A stretch of DNA of 64,000 nucleotides from contig NZ_AP029048.1 of assembly GCF_040371545.1 (NCBI RefSeq), positions 1,178,001-1,242,000 on the forward strand, in the 5' to 3' direction. Below are positions 1 to 9,128 of this stretch, piece by piece. The notes below the pieces were generated by a model that saw nothing but the letters and a program-made list of their open reading frames with translations, searched no databases and had not been told where the DNA came from. Each line of letters begins with the position of its first letter. Position 1 is the first letter of the stretch. Both the position numbers and the translations under genes were made by a program. The stretch comes from Synechococcus sp. M16CYN (GTDB taxonomy: Bacteria; Cyanobacteriota; Cyanobacteriia; PCC-6307; Cyanobiaceae).

Positions 1-1121
1 GATGACGGACGTTGAACTGAGTATCGTAAAGCTTTGGCAATTTCTGGTAAGACCGGCGACATAGCGACGAGTTCAGGATCTGAGAATAGGCTTAGCTCAG
101 TAGGGGTGTAACCCTGATCCCGGAATCGTTGGCGTTGTGCTGTTTCGGATGTAAGGAAGCGAATCGCTTTAACGGTCGCTTCGCGATGGCGTGATTGTTT
201 CAACAAACTCAAACCCCAGCTTCCGATGGTGGCAGCGGGATCATGATCTGGTTCAGCAACCATCAATGTGACGCCGACCTTGCCGCGTACTTTACTCTCG
301 GGCTTTTGCAGCTCAGCCCAAGCGTAAGGCCAATTACGCATTAACGCTGCATCACCATATTTAAATGCCTGTAGTGATTCCGATTCTGATTGATTTGTAA
401 CTGCCTTCGGACTGGCTCCATCGCTAATTAACGTTCGCATCCATTGTGCTGCTCGAGTTGCAGAGGGCTTATTTAATTCAACCTGCCCTGTAGTTGGGTT
501 AATCCAAATGCCACCAAATGCATGAAGTATTTCAACGAAGTTACAACTCAGACCTTCATATTGGCGACCCTGCCAAACAAAACCGTTAGCCACACGCTTG
601 GATTTAACAAGGTCAATAGCCATATCCGATAAATCTTGGGGGGTGGCAGGAGGTTCTTGCATCAGATCGGTTCGCCAATAAAGAAGACCAATGTCCGCTA
701 CGAGAGGCCAACGATATAAATGGTTGTCGTAATGATTACCAAGTTGGGCACCCAGGACCAACCCATCCAGGGATGTTTCGTCAAACCAAGGATCTAAAGG
801 TTCCAGCCATCCTGATGCAGCATATTTCGGAAGCCAGGTCACATCAATGAGCAATGCATCAAATGCTGTATCTCCTAACAGCAAGCTGCTGATCGCTAAG
901 TCAGAGATAGATTCTGTTTCCAGCGGGCCACGAATTACGTTGAGGTGAATCTTGCCTCGGTATTCACGGTTAAATGCTTTGACCAGGCCAGCGTTTGCAT
1001 CTGCGTAAGGTGCTGGCATTAAAATTGAGACTGGTTCGGCTTGTGAGGCACCAGACCGAACAACTCCGGCACAAATCAACAAGAAAATCAAGCCACTGAA
1101 AAACTGGACAAATAGTTTCAT
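1..1121 (-). CDS. ggtB: ABC transporter substrate-binding protein, probable glucosylglycerol/compatible-solute uptake (partial, C-terminus cut by window)
   Basis: About 373 codons are open from an ATG at 1121 to the window edge. The N-terminus (MKLFVQFFSGLIFLL...) is a hydrophobic export signal, so the protein should be periplasmic. The mature part has the look of the sugar-binding (SBP family 1) proteins: an early segment on a peptide linked to 'LIDVTWLPKYAASGWLEP', and later 'GDAALMRNWPYAW', both typical of this fold. Its ATG overlaps the ggpS stop codon by four bases (ATGA), so it is translated together with the osmolyte synthase. That context points to GgtB, which recaptures leaked glucosylglycerol. 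The exact substrate is inference; trehalose or sucrose are possible. Confidence 0.8.
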   Translation of the reverse strand, partial: MKLFVQFFSGLIFLLICAGVVRSGASQAEPVSILMPAPYADANAGLVKAFNREYRGKIHLNVIRGPLETESISDLAISSLLLGDTAFDALLIDVTWLPKYAASGWLEPLDPWFDETSLDGLVLGAQLGNHYDNHLYRWPLVADIGLLYWRTDLMQEPPATPQDLSDMAIDLVKSKRVANGFVWQGRQYEGLSCNFVEILHAFGGIWINPTTGQVELNKPSATRAAQWMRTLISDGASPKAVTNQSESESLQAFKYGDAALMRNWPYAWAELQKPESKVRGKVGVTLMVAEPDHDPAATIGSWGLSLLKQSRHREATVKAIRFLTSETAQRQRFRDQGYTPTELSLFSDPELVAMSPVLPEIAKALRYSVQRPS

Positions 1122-2608
1122 GTTGGTGTGGGTTGATTTAAACCAGCAAGCTGTTCTTGAGCCCAGTCCTTCACGGTGTAATTCTCAACAGCTGTACACA
1201 TACGGCTCATACGATCTCGTTGGGCTTTTGCACCCATGAAAAGTGCTGATTCAATTGATTCATCCATACGACGATTAGAGTAGGGGTTAGTGAGAATCGC
1301 ACCATCTAAAACTACAGAAGCGCCTGTGAACTCAGAAAGAACGAGGACACCCCCACGGTTCCGTCTTGCTGCTGCGTATTCCTTGGCCACAAGATTTAAA
1401 CCATCTCTTAGAGGGGTAATCCAACAAACATCAGCTTGGCAAAACCATGCCACCATCTCATCGTAGGGAATCCTTCGGGTCGAAAACCGGATTGGGACCC
1501 AATCAATTTGGCTGAATCTACCATTGATTCGACCTGCCATTTCCTCAATTGCACGCTGCGTATCTTCATAGATCTTCATTCCACCTGCAGCAGCTACACA
1601 CGCCAGCATCAATACGATCGCACCGTGGAGATCTTCTCTCCTTTCAAGAAGACGTTCAAAAGCAAGAAGTAATGCCTCATTACCCTTGGTGTAATCAACT
1701 CTACTGGCAGAGAGAATTAACTTGCGCCCTTTCTTTGTATCTTGAACAATTAATTCTCCGTGGCTTTCGACCGACGCACTCCAGCTTAATTCTTGAATTA
1801 CATCAGGTGATGTGCCAACAGGTGAACTCAAAAGACGAATATGTTGATCCTTGTATTCAAGGTAGCTGGTTACAGTGCCTTCAGATAGTGCCGTTCCTAC
1901 AGGGATAAATTTTGAATCAACAGGAACTTTTGGACCCCGTTTAGCCCCAACAATAGTACTTGCTGCACGGGCAAAGTTTTCTGTATATCGAGGAATATGA
2001 AACCCAACTACATCACAACAAAGCAAACTTTCAAGAATTTGTTCTCGCCATGGAAGTATAGCGAATACGTCGTTACTTGGGAATGGTGTATGATGAAAAA
2101 AAGCAATCTTTAAATCTGGTCGCTTACAACGAATATATCCAGGAACAAGCCAAAGATTGTAGTCATGAACCCATACAGTTGCTCCTTCAACAGCCTGATA
2201 GCAAGCAGCATTTGCGAAGTAACGATTAACATCTTCAAAAATCCCCCAATCTGCATTATTGACGTTAAAGTGTGTCGGAAAAGTATGAAGAATTGGCCAA
2301 AAGCACTCTTTCGACGTGATGTGATAGAAGCTAGATATTTGCTTGTCTTCAAGTGGAATTCTGCAGAGGGTGAATGGTGCAGGATTTTTCATTTCGATAA
2401 GTTCATCTTCTGCATTATCAGTTTGATTAACACGCCTCCAAGCTATCCAGGTACCATCTTCTTGGTTTCGAAATAAATTTCTTAGGGTAGGAATGATTCC
2501 GTTAGGGCTTTTTTGATCAACCCACATTCTATTCCCATTCGAATCGATTGACTCGTCAAATGGTGTTCGATGATAAAGAATAATGAAGGAACTTCTGCCT
2601 TTGCTCAT
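1118..2608 (-). CDS. ggpS: Glucosylglycerol-phosphate synthase (GT20 family)
   Basis: This 496-residue enzyme joins ADP-glucose and glycerol-3-phosphate to make glucosylglycerol phosphate, precursor of the main salt-protecting solute of marine cyanobacteria. It belongs to the trehalose-phosphate-synthase-like GT20 family: the donor-binding 'SRVDYTKGNEA' lies near residue 302 and 'DGLNLVAKEY' near 401. The N-terminus 'YHRTPFDE' followed by 'SPNGIIPTL' is the GgpS-type beginning rather than that of OtsA, and the length is normal for GgpS. The stop codon overlaps the start of the downstream solute-binding protein gene, giving a synthesis-plus-uptake operon. OtsA-like activity is the main alternative. 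Confidence 0.88.
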   Translation of the reverse strand: MSKGRSSFIILYHRTPFDESIDSNGNRMWVDQKSPNGIIPTLRNLFRNQEDGTWIAWRRVNQTDNAEDELIEMKNPAPFTLCRIPLEDKQISSFYHITSKECFWPILHTFPTHFNVNNADWGIFEDVNRYFANAACYQAVEGATVWVHDYNLWLVPGYIRCKRPDLKIAFFHHTPFPSNDVFAILPWREQILESLLCCDVVGFHIPRYTENFARAASTIVGAKRGPKVPVDSKFIPVGTALSEGTVTSYLEYKDQHIRLLSSPVGTSPDVIQELSWSASVESHGELIVQDTKKGRKLILSASRVDYTKGNEALLLAFERLLERREDLHGAIVLMLACVAAAGGMKIYEDTQRAIEEMAGRINGRFSQIDWVPIRFSTRRIPYDEMVAWFCQADVCWITPLRDGLNLVAKEYAAARRNRGGVLVLSEFTGASVVLDGAILTNPYSNRRMDESIESALFMGAKAQRDRMSRMCTAVENYTVKDWAQEQLAGLNQPTPT

Positions 2609-2659
2609 AGTTTATTTCCCAATTTAATTGAAACACCTTTCATGATCCAACTAAATTGG

Positions 2660-3220
2660 TCAAACAGAAGTCTTATTTTGGAGATTCTTTAGAACATCTA
2701 ACACTTCCTGGGCGTGACCACTTGGACGAACGGCGACCCAACGTTGCCGTAGCACTCCTTCAGGATCTATCAAAAAAGTATGTCTTAAAGAATAGGGCGC
2801 CATCCAAGAGCCATAGGCCTTACTGATCGCACCTTCTGGGTCGGAGAGAAGCGGGAAACTCAGCCCTTCGCTTTCACAAAACGATTCATGATCGTCAAGA
2901 CCATCGGCACTGATACCAATAACTTCAGCACCAGCAGCGAGGAATTCGGGATGCAGCGCCTCAAAACCACGAGCTTCGATTGTGCATCCTCCCGTGAAAT
3001 CCTTTGGGTAAAAATAAATGGCTAGCCAGCGACTCCTGTAATCCTCCAGAGACCAACTAGTTTGTTCAGGCTGCAAGCGGTTTGCTCCAGCTAGTTTGAA
3101 TGTTGGAGCCGGTGCCCCTACGTTCAGAACATTTCCTCCGAGCGCAGAGACTCGTGAGGGCCTCAAAAATATAGCTGTCACCAGAAGACCGGTCCTGAGG
3201 ATGAGATCTCGCCGGCGCAC
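2660..3220 (-). CDS. Peroxiredoxin, PrxQ/BCP type, exported
   Basis: A thiol peroxidase of 186 residues that reduces peroxides. The peroxidatic cysteine is Cys79 in 'DFTGGCTIEARGF'. In most PrxQ proteins a resolving cysteine sits five residues later; here that position (84) is arginine, while another cysteine occurs at 115, so a 1-Cys or different two-Cys mechanism is likely. The N-terminus (MRRRDLILRTGLLV, then hydrophobic residues to about 27) has a twin-arginine-like pattern, suggesting transport to the thylakoid lumen or periplasm. The start lies 12 bases after the rpmB stop, so it is probably cotranscribed with rpmB. Confidence 0.85.
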   Translation of the reverse strand: MRRRDLILRTGLLVTAIFLRPSRVSALGGNVLNVGAPAPTFKLAGANRLQPEQTSWSLEDYRSRWLAIYFYPKDFTGGCTIEARGFEALHPEFLAAGAEVIGISADGLDDHESFCESEGLSFPLLSDPEGAISKAYGSWMAPYSLRHTFLIDPEGVLRQRWVAVRPSGHAQEVLDVLKNLQNKTSV

Positions 3221-3232
3221 GTTCTTGATGGT

Positions 3233-3469
3233 TCAGAGTCTCGCCAGGTTAATGCCTAGAGATTTGGCATATGGGCCAAGACCTTTTTTCTGGATCGTTT
3301 TTAAAGCGCGAGTTGTAACCCGCAACTTCACCCAGCGCTTGCCCTCAGCCCACCAAAGGCGGCGCTGCTGCAGATTAGCCTGCTGTAACTTTTTGGTACG
3401 GATATGGGAGTGGCTTACGGCCATGCCATTGTTGGCGCGAGTGCCTGTGAGCTGGCATACTCGAGACAT
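3233..3469 (-). CDS. rpmB: 50S ribosomal protein L28
   Basis: A 78-residue protein matching bacterial L28 throughout: it opens '[15 protein letters not shown]', followed by 'NSHSH-like' basic residues (here [11 protein letters not shown]), then '[16 protein letters not shown]'. Length is right for cyanobacterial L28. It is part of the large ribosomal subunit. It lies between htpG upstream and the peroxiredoxin gene downstream on the same strand, with an 80-base gap to htpG. Confidence 0.97.
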   Translation of the reverse strand: MSRVCQLTGTRANNGMAVSHSHIRTKKLQQANLQQRRLWWAEGKRWVKLRVTTRALKTIQKKGLGPYAKSLGINLARL

Positions 3470-3549
3470 AGATCTTTCCTGTTGCTTAAGGTTGTTTTAA
3501 GAATCGAGTCAATAAATCTGGATCAGGAGATTACCAATAAGGTTGTTGA

Positions 3550-5454
3550 TCATAGACCCCGCTGCAGCAAAGTTGCCATCAGCTCGATACTGCGACCTTG
3601 AAAGACTGCTAGCTCATTAGGCTTGAGACCACCAACACTGAGACGGGCCATATCATAGAGATGCCTTGCAAGATCTCTAGAAAGGCTCTGAGTCGGTGAG
3701 GTCCCGCTGCTATCCACAATAACATTACCCGTCTGGAGTTTGAGCAGTCCTTCCACCAAGGGATGGCGACGGTTAACCAGCAAAACGTGATGATCGGGAA
3801 GACCAGGGAGACGTTGTTCCATGAGTGCCCCCATATCATTAATGCGGCGCATTTGTTCCGGCAACAAAATCATTGTTGGCGGTGCCGCATCAGCTTTAAG
3901 CGACTGTACCTGAACAGTGACTTTATCGTTATTTAGAGCATCTTTGATCAGCGTGCGTAAGCTCTCGGAGTCAGTTTTGCCGTTCTGATAAGCAAGTTCT
4001 GACTCGTTTTCCTTGAGGCTTTCGTCAAGTTCAGCATCTACCCGTTGGAATTTGAGATCTGTGTAGCGATGCTCAAGCCAAGAGATGAACTGTGTATCAA
4101 TCACCGTCTCTAGCTTCAATATTTCAGCTCCTTGAGAAGCCCAAAGGCTTAGAGCTCCTGCTTGGGAGACATCATCAGTACTGTAGAGAATTCGATTGTT
4201 GTTATCATTTAGTAAGCGACTTTTATAGCCCTCTAGTGTGGTAAAGGCTTTGCCATTAGCACCTATAGGGTCTTGATTGTCCCCATCCTTAACAGCTGCT
4301 GTTGTTCCAAATAAAATCGATTCAGAGATTTGATTAGCAAATTTTTCATCTTCCATGGCACCAATTTTTACGAATGGTTCCAGAAACTCCCACGCTTCTG
4401 CATAAGCTTTAGGATTATCTTTTTTAATATTGCAAAGACGATCGGACACTTTTCTCGCTACAAAACTACCAATTGATCGAACACGACGATCAGTCTGTAA
4501 AGCGCTTCTGCTGACGTTTAATGGGATGTCTGTTGAATCGATTATACCTCTTAAAGGAAGAAGATAACGAGGTACAAGTTCTTTGATAGAATCGCTAACA
4601 AATACCTGGTTGCAATAAAGTTTGATGCTGCCTTTTTCCCAGTTAGCTTGACTAGTTTGCTTCGGAAAGAAGAGAATTCCTTGTAAATTATATGGATAGT
4701 CCGTATTAAGGTGAATCCAAAGTAATGGATCACCTTGAAACGGATAAAGATAATTATAAAGATCAGTATAATCCCGATCGGTCAGTTCTTGAGCATTCTT
4801 GCGCCATGGTGCAACCGTTTTATTGATTATTTCTCCTTCAAGCTTTACCGGCACTGCCATAAAATCGCAGTAGGTATTGATCAGATTACGGATTCTTGCT
4901 GGTTCTATATATTCCAACTCTTCCTCCATTAGATGAAGAATCACATCGGTACCCGCTTCTGTACGATCAGCATTGGTCAGGGTGAAATTAGGTGACCCGT
5001 CGCAGCTCCAACAAACAGCTTCACTGTCAGGTTTTGCCGATTTGGTAAGCAGTTCAACGCGTTCCGCCACCATAAAACTTGAATAAAAACCCAGTCCAAA
5101 ATGACCTATAATTGCGTCGTTTTCCTGTTTGTATTTCTTCAGAAAATCCTCAGCACTAGAAAATGCAACCTGGTTGATGTAGCGCTTCACTTCATCGGCG
5201 GTCATTCCAATTCCATTGTCGGAAATAGTGAGCGTTTTCGCTTTACGATCGGCGTGAATCTTGATTGCACCATCTTCTCCCTCGCTGCAATCAGATGCCA
5301 TGGCAGCCATACGCCGCTTGCTAATCGCATCAACACCGTTGCTTACGAGTTCTCTCAGAAACACTTCATGGCCGGAGTAAACCGCCTTTTTTATGATAGG
5401 AAATATATTTTCAGTGTGTATTTGAATCTGGCCCTGCTCATTTAACATCGTCAT
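3550..5454 (-). CDS. htpG: Chaperone protein HtpG (Hsp90 family)
   Basis: A 634-residue ATP-dependent Hsp90 chaperone. The N-terminal GHKL ATPase domain begins almost at once: 'HEVFLRELVSNGVDA' (29-43) carries the catalytic Glu and Asn, 'DNGIGMT' (79-85) is the nucleotide-binding loop, and 'GHFGLGFYSSF' (117-127) the lid hinge. Asn-Gly-Val replaces the more common Asn-Ala in the SNxxDA motif, which I recall from other marine cyanobacterial HtpG. Middle and C-terminal dimerisation domains are complete. In cyanobacteria HtpG helps in heat and light stress and phycobilisome assembly. No CIRCE-like inverted repeat is visible upstream. Confidence 0.96.
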   Translation of the reverse strand: MTMLNEQGQIQIHTENIFPIIKKAVYSGHEVFLRELVSNGVDAISKRRMAAMASDCSEGEDGAIKIHADRKAKTLTISDNGIGMTADEVKRYINQVAFSSAEDFLKKYKQENDAIIGHFGLGFYSSFMVAERVELLTKSAKPDSEAVCWSCDGSPNFTLTNADRTEAGTDVILHLMEEELEYIEPARIRNLINTYCDFMAVPVKLEGEIINKTVAPWRKNAQELTDRDYTDLYNYLYPFQGDPLLWIHLNTDYPYNLQGILFFPKQTSQANWEKGSIKLYCNQVFVSDSIKELVPRYLLPLRGIIDSTDIPLNVSRSALQTDRRVRSIGSFVARKVSDRLCNIKKDNPKAYAEAWEFLEPFVKIGAMEDEKFANQISESILFGTTAAVKDGDNQDPIGANGKAFTTLEGYKSRLLNDNNNRILYSTDDVSQAGALSLWASQGAEILKLETVIDTQFISWLEHRYTDLKFQRVDAELDESLKENESELAYQNGKTDSESLRTLIKDALNNDKVTVQVQSLKADAAPPTMILLPEQMRRINDMGALMEQRLPGLPDHHVLLVNRRHPLVEGLLKLQTGNVIVDSSGTSPTQSLSRDLARHLYDMARLSVGGLKPNELAVFQGRSIELMATLLQRGL

Positions 5455-6167
5455 GGTAGCAACATGAAAAACTAAACCTTAATAATAAAAGCTATTGATG
5501 CTCAATAGTGTTTTTAGAGGGGTCTCCGAACCAAACCGGTTGATGTTAAGCCCATAATATGCGTTTCAGGCGATGAGTATGACGTTACAGAACTGGAGGG
5601 GCTTTGCTGTTCTTGTCCCCCATCCTCTCCCTCCTAGCAACCATTCGTTCAACATCGAATTAGAGTGTTGCTTCTACCAGGCGCTATTAACGGCACTAGT
5701 CAGGCTTTTCTAATCTTCTTCTCGGCTGTTTCGATAATCTTCAAGGCTTCACAGTCTCTATCCGTCAATGTTGGCCTTTTAGAGTACTGTGTGGCGAGTA
5801 TTGAATCTGCTCAAGTACCGTACTCGCTGTACCCGTTGTCATTCTCTTGATTTATTTTTTTGATCCCTACTTGAATAAATAATCAATGGGTCAATAGTTG
5901 CTAGAAGCGTGACACACGTGTTTATAAGCCTCATATTTGTACGTTTAAAGTGATAGCGCTTAGCAAAAATGAAAAGAGAGTAAACGACTAAAAGATCTTT
6001 ATTTGTTAGCAATAACTAAATCGAAAACATTTTTACTCACGTAAGACATAGCCATAAAAGTCTATTTAGGTTTCCCCCACATGTTTTGTGATCAGGCTTT
6101 TACTTATTTCGATATGATCTGGAAGCACAGGTCACAAAAACTTTGTTTAGTTATGTACTCTGAGGAT
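5455..6167. other. Gene-poor spacer between htpG and ferredoxin
   Basis: About 700 bases upstream of htpG without an intact gene. The only coding-like signal is the interrupted minus-strand reading frame at 5700-5842, listed separately. The plus-strand open frame at 5665-5850 lies opposite it and reads as a shadow. The rest (5850-6167) becomes AT-rich and shows no tRNA, repeat or clear terminator. Confidence 0.5.
5700..5842 (-). pseudogene. Small protein gene with one-base frameshift (47 residues if repaired)
   Basis: An ATG at 5842 starts a frame reading MTTGTASTVLE; the continuing sense appears in the neighbouring frame (ADSILATQYSKRPTLT, then DRDCEALKIIETAEKK, ending IRKA and TGA at 5702-5700). 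Joining the two requires one missing base near 5810; the total span of 143 bases is one short of 48 codons. The second part is a charged, helix-like peptide that does not resemble random translation. I do not recognise the family. It could be a real lesion, a sequencing error, or two chance frames. Confidence 0.35.
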
Positions 6168-6395
6168 TTACATCGATGCCCTCTGGAGCTCCGGACGCTC
6201 TTCTGGAAGAATTGCCCCTTCTACTGGGCAAACTTGTAGACAAATTCCGCAATCAATACATGTTTGAAAGTCAATCCAGTAAAAATCTGTTCCTTTTTTA
6301 TTTTTACCATTGCCCTGATTGATACAAGCTATAGGGCAAGCGTCAATGCAGTCGGCAATGCCCTCACATATATCGGTAACTATGGTGTGAGTCAT
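6168..6395 (-). CDS. Small ferredoxin with two [4Fe-4S]-type cysteine clusters
   Basis: This 75-residue electron carrier has cysteines at 10, 16, 20 and 24 (CEGIADCIDACPIAC) and a canonical second cluster at 46, 49, 52 and 56 (CIDCGICLQVCP). The first cluster has a C-x5-C-x3-CP-x2-C spacing that differs from the standard CxxCxxCxxxCP, so it may hold a [3Fe-4S] or an unusual [4Fe-4S] centre. Marine picocyanobacteria have similar ferredoxins, as I recall. It lies just downstream of hisZ on the same strand, 30 bases away. The redox partner is unknown. Confidence 0.9.
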   Translation of the reverse strand: MTHTIVTDICEGIADCIDACPIACINQGNGKNKKGTDFYWIDFQTCIDCGICLQVCPVEGAILPEERPELQRASM

Positions 6396-6425
6396 GGTGG
6401 TGTTGCTTTTCTCTTTTAAGTAATC

Positions 6426-7604
6426 CTACGGACCGATCCAGTCTAGCTGAAGTTTCCCACGAGCTTGGGCGAGCAATTGTGCCTCATCCACTGACTTGAT
6501 CGGATGCAATTCGATTACAGCTCCCCGACCAGATTCGTGCCAACCACGTTGGCGTTCAAGCGCCTCTTCCAGATTCGATTGTGAAGAGTAGACCACTATC
6601 ACATCTGGCTCCGCTTCAGCCACAATACCTCCATCGGCCATAAGTTCTCGTATCGGATCTATAGCTAGGCTGAATCCTGCACCAAAGGCCTGATTACTGG
6701 GAGCACCACAACGCTGAACAAGATCATCGTAACGGCCACCACGGGCGATGACGACGGGAGCGGAGCGTCCATTACAAACTAATTGGAACACCCAACCGGT
6801 GTAGAGCTTAAATCGAGGTTGAAAACTGGGGTCGAGTTGGACCACGATCCCTTGTTCAAGGGCTGTTCGCCTCAAAAGCGTGCACAGGCGACTAAGGTCG
6901 TTAAACACGGGTTGCTGGCCGAAAAAAGTTTGAAGTTGACGTAGAACCTGCTCGGGGGTACCACGACAATCAAGCAAGGTCAGTAGTACTTGTCGCTCTT
7001 TAACCGACAACTCCATAGTCTCGATTGCCAATCGGTCAAAATGGATCAGAGCCGAACGCACAGCATCCCGTTTTGATCCTTTAAAGGGCTGGAGAATCAG
7101 TTCCATGATTCTGGTATGCCCTAAAAGAAGGCGAGGACAATTCATAGAACCAAGATTTAGAACAGCCACTGAAGCCATCAGCAGGCTTAGTAATTCCATC
7201 TCTGCTTCAATGGCTGCCACTCCAAAGAGTTCAACGCTGCTTTGCAGGTTTTCTTCGATACGCTGACCGCCCTCGTCTGCAGCCCTTGACTGGAACACAG
7301 TTCCCGAAGCCCATAAACGCATTGGGCGTGGTCTATTGGCGAGTCGAGTACTGGCTGCACGGGCAATTGAGGCCGTCATTTCCGGCCTTAATCCCAGCGG
7401 GTCGTCTGCCACAAGACGCACGATGTCACGGCTTGCAATAGCGCCGCCAGCCATCAAGGTTTTCATCCGTTCGATCCGCGGTGGTGACACCTCGTCGTAA
7501 CCCCAGAGTCGAAACACGCGAGCGAGTCGCTCAGTAAGATTCCGATTGGTTTCTACTTGACGCGGATTCAGATCCTTTGCGCCAGCTGCCGGTTGCAGCG
7601 CCAT
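6426..7604 (-). CDS. hisZ: ATP phosphoribosyltransferase regulatory subunit HisZ
   Basis: A histidyl-tRNA-synthetase-like protein without tRNA-charging function; with short-form HisG it forms the first enzyme of histidine synthesis. The start at 7604 gives '[18 protein letters not shown]', the usual beginning; a longer frame from 7661 would overlap the preceding gene by 35 bases. Class II synthetase features are visible: '[12 protein letters not shown]' (motif 1 region), '[14 protein letters not shown]' (motif 2), and '[14 protein letters not shown]' late in the chain. It lies in a minus-strand run with the inositol-phosphatase gene upstream and ferredoxin downstream. Confidence 0.92.
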   Translation of the reverse strand: MALQPAAGAKDLNPRQVETNRNLTERLARVFRLWGYDEVSPPRIERMKTLMAGGAIASRDIVRLVADDPLGLRPEMTASIARAASTRLANRPRPMRLWASGTVFQSRAADEGGQRIEENLQSSVELFGVAAIEAEMELLSLLMASVAVLNLGSMNCPRLLLGHTRIMELILQPFKGSKRDAVRSALIHFDRLAIETMELSVKERQVLLTLLDCRGTPEQVLRQLQTFFGQQPVFNDLSRLCTLLRRTALEQGIVVQLDPSFQPRFKLYTGWVFQLVCNGRSAPVVIARGGRYDDLVQRCGAPSNQAFGAGFSLAIDPIRELMADGGIVAEAEPDVIVVYSSQSNLEEALERQRGWHESGRGAVIELHPIKSVDEAQLLAQARGKLQLDWIGP

Positions 7605-7626
7605 CTTCGGAACATTCGCCTTGTGT

Positions 7627-8514
7627 TCAGGATCCCATAACCGTGATTTCGGGTGCTCCAAACGCCTCGCCGCTCAGCGGTGAAACCTGAGCAAGGACAT
7701 TCAGTATAATTGGATGGAGGGATGGCCCCGCAGCAACAACTCTGCCGTTATTGATTTGACATACTTCACCTTCGTATCCACTGACACAACCTCCTGCAAG
7801 TTCAACTAGAGCCACACCTGCAGCTAAGTCCCAGGGGGATAAGCCGCGCTCCCAATAACCATCCTGTCTGCCTGCGGCTACAAAGGCCAAGTCAACAGAA
7901 GCGGCACCGCTCCGCCTTACGCCACGAGTGCGATGTGTAAACCAGCAGAATTCAGCATAGTTATTGTCTAGCTGCGAACAACGATCATAGCCAAATCCTG
8001 TTACAAGTAGAGACTCCCCAAGATGCTCACAGGAACTAGTCTTGATAGCGCGTTCATTGCAGAAAGCTCCGATTCCTGGTGCACCCCAATAGGTTTCCCC
8101 TAAAAGGGGGATTGCAATAGCACCAAGCAAAGGTTTTTGGTTAAAGGTAAGACCGATGGATGTAGCAAAGAAAGGATATCCGTGAGCAAAGTTGGTTGTT
8201 CCATCAAGCGGATCCACACACCAGCGCAGTCCATCTTGTGCGCCTATGGCGCCACTTTCCTCTGCCAAAACAGCGATGTCAGGAGTCTCTTTAGCTAGAA
8301 AGTCCAAGACAACCCGTTCCGCAGCAAGGTCTGCGTTAGTGATAAGGTCTCCCGCACGACCTTTATTTTCAATCAATGAGAGGCGGCCGTAGTGGCGCAT
8401 GAGCTCGGCTCCGCCTTCTTCGGCAGCCCTTCGAGCAATGCTAACCAGCTGAGATAACCTTGCTTCTTCCAAAGAAGCCTCAAACGCTGCTGTGGTGGTG
8501 AGTTGTTGTTTCAT
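7627..8514 (-). CDS. Inositol monophosphatase family protein
   Basis: A 295-residue Mg-dependent phosphatase of the IMPase/FBPase/CysQ superfamily. Metal-binding motifs are complete: 'LAEESGA' near 80, '[16 protein letters not shown]' near 98-113, and '[17 protein letters not shown]' near 225-241. The 'DPLDGTTNF' form is that of inositol-1-phosphatase/SuhB proteins. Substrate specificity cannot be read from sequence; in cyanobacteria such proteins act on myo-inositol phosphate, histidinol phosphate or sugar phosphates. Being next to hisZ makes histidinol-phosphate phosphatase worth considering, but this is inference. Its ATG shares one base with the stop (TAATG) of the upstream ferredoxin gene. 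Confidence 0.88.
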   Translation of the reverse strand: MKQQLTTTAAFEASLEEARLSQLVSIARRAAEEGGAELMRHYGRLSLIENKGRAGDLITNADLAAERVVLDFLAKETPDIAVLAEESGAIGAQDGLRWCVDPLDGTTNFAHGYPFFATSIGLTFNQKPLLGAIAIPLLGETYWGAPGIGAFCNERAIKTSSCEHLGESLLVTGFGYDRCSQLDNNYAEFCWFTHRTRGVRRSGAASVDLAFVAAGRQDGYWERGLSPWDLAAGVALVELAGGCVSGYEGEVCQINNGRVVAAGPSLHPIILNVLAQVSPLSGEAFGAPEITVMGS

Positions 8515-8885
8515 TAATACTCCTCATCTAGGAGAAAGCCGTGGCCGATTTTGCCGTGACCAAAATGTTGTCCGAACTGGAGATCGTAAACTTCGTCTTC
8601 GTCTTGGGTCTCTGCCTCTAAAGGACCAATTGCTCTGGCAACGCATAAAAGCCCGTAGCCTTGGCCGCGGAGTTTGTGGGATAACCCTATAGCTTCCCCT
8701 TGGTCGAGAGTGCCGCTCCGAACTCTGACGGCACAGCTTGTGCAGCATCCATTGCGACAAGAAAATGGAAGGGAGTCCCCTTGTTGTTCAAAGCTCTGCA
8801 GTATGTACTCCCCTTCTGGGACCTTGTGGGTGATAGTGCGGTTCTGCTGCCGCCAGTGAATGGTGATTTGGTGGATTGAGCCCAT
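8514..8885 (-). CDS. Plant-type [2Fe-2S] ferredoxin
   Basis: A soluble electron carrier of about 123 residues. The cluster motif 'CRNGCCTSC' gives the usual C-x4-C-x2-C, and the fourth ligand is in 'GLLCVARA'. A C-terminal tail (after 'ETQDEDEVYDLQ') of about 20 residues, rich in Gly and His, extends beyond PetF length. Start choice: the open frame runs upstream to 9068 but would cross the tRNA-Ser gene, so the ATG at 8885 (MGSIHQITIHWRQ) or 8894 is the real one. The stop overlaps the next gene's ATG by one base. It resembles the low-abundance ferredoxins of marine Synechococcus rather than PetF. Confidence 0.9.
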   Translation of the reverse strand: MGSIHQITIHWRQQNRTITHKVPEGEYILQSFEQQGDSLPFSCRNGCCTSCAVRVRSGTLDQGEAIGLSHKLRGQGYGLLCVARAIGPLEAETQDEDEVYDLQFGQHFGHGKIGHGFLLDEEY

Positions 8886-8935
8886 GCCATCCATTCGGAA
8901 ACGCCCTGCTACATTGGCATCTGGCAAAAGCCGGT

Positions 8936-9022
8936 GGAGAGCTGGCCGAGTGGTCGAAGGCGCAGCACTGGAAATGCTGTATAGGGGCAACTCTATCGAG
9001 GGTTCGAATCCCTCGCTCTCCG
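8936..9022 (+). tRNA. tRNA-Ser (anticodon GGA)
   Basis: The acceptor stem GGAGAGC (8936-8942) pairs with GCTCTCC (9015-9021), followed by discriminator G. The anticodon stem CAGCA/TGCTG encloses loop CTGGAAA with anticodon GGA at 8970-8972. A long variable arm, typical of serine tRNA, precedes the T arm GGGTTCGAATCCC. It reads UCC and UCU codons. The 3' CCA is not encoded. Confidence 0.97.
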
Positions 9023-9128
9023 CTTTTCCAGCCCTTGCGCGCCAGTCTCTCTTGCGCAGATGCTGCATTTGGAAGACCTTGACGACGAGGATGAAAAACT
9101 TTTTAATCAGCGTCAGCTAGGCCAAGAT

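Noticed and set aside
5665-5850. 61-codon plus-strand frame
   Set aside because: It is opposite the better-supported minus-strand broken gene and reads as low-quality hydrophobic text.
7605-7661. Longer hisZ start at 7661
   Set aside because: It overlaps the upstream phosphatase gene and the conserved start [14 protein letters not shown] is at 7604.
8886-9068. Upstream extension of the 2Fe-2S ferredoxin
   Set aside because: It would run through the tRNA-Ser gene.
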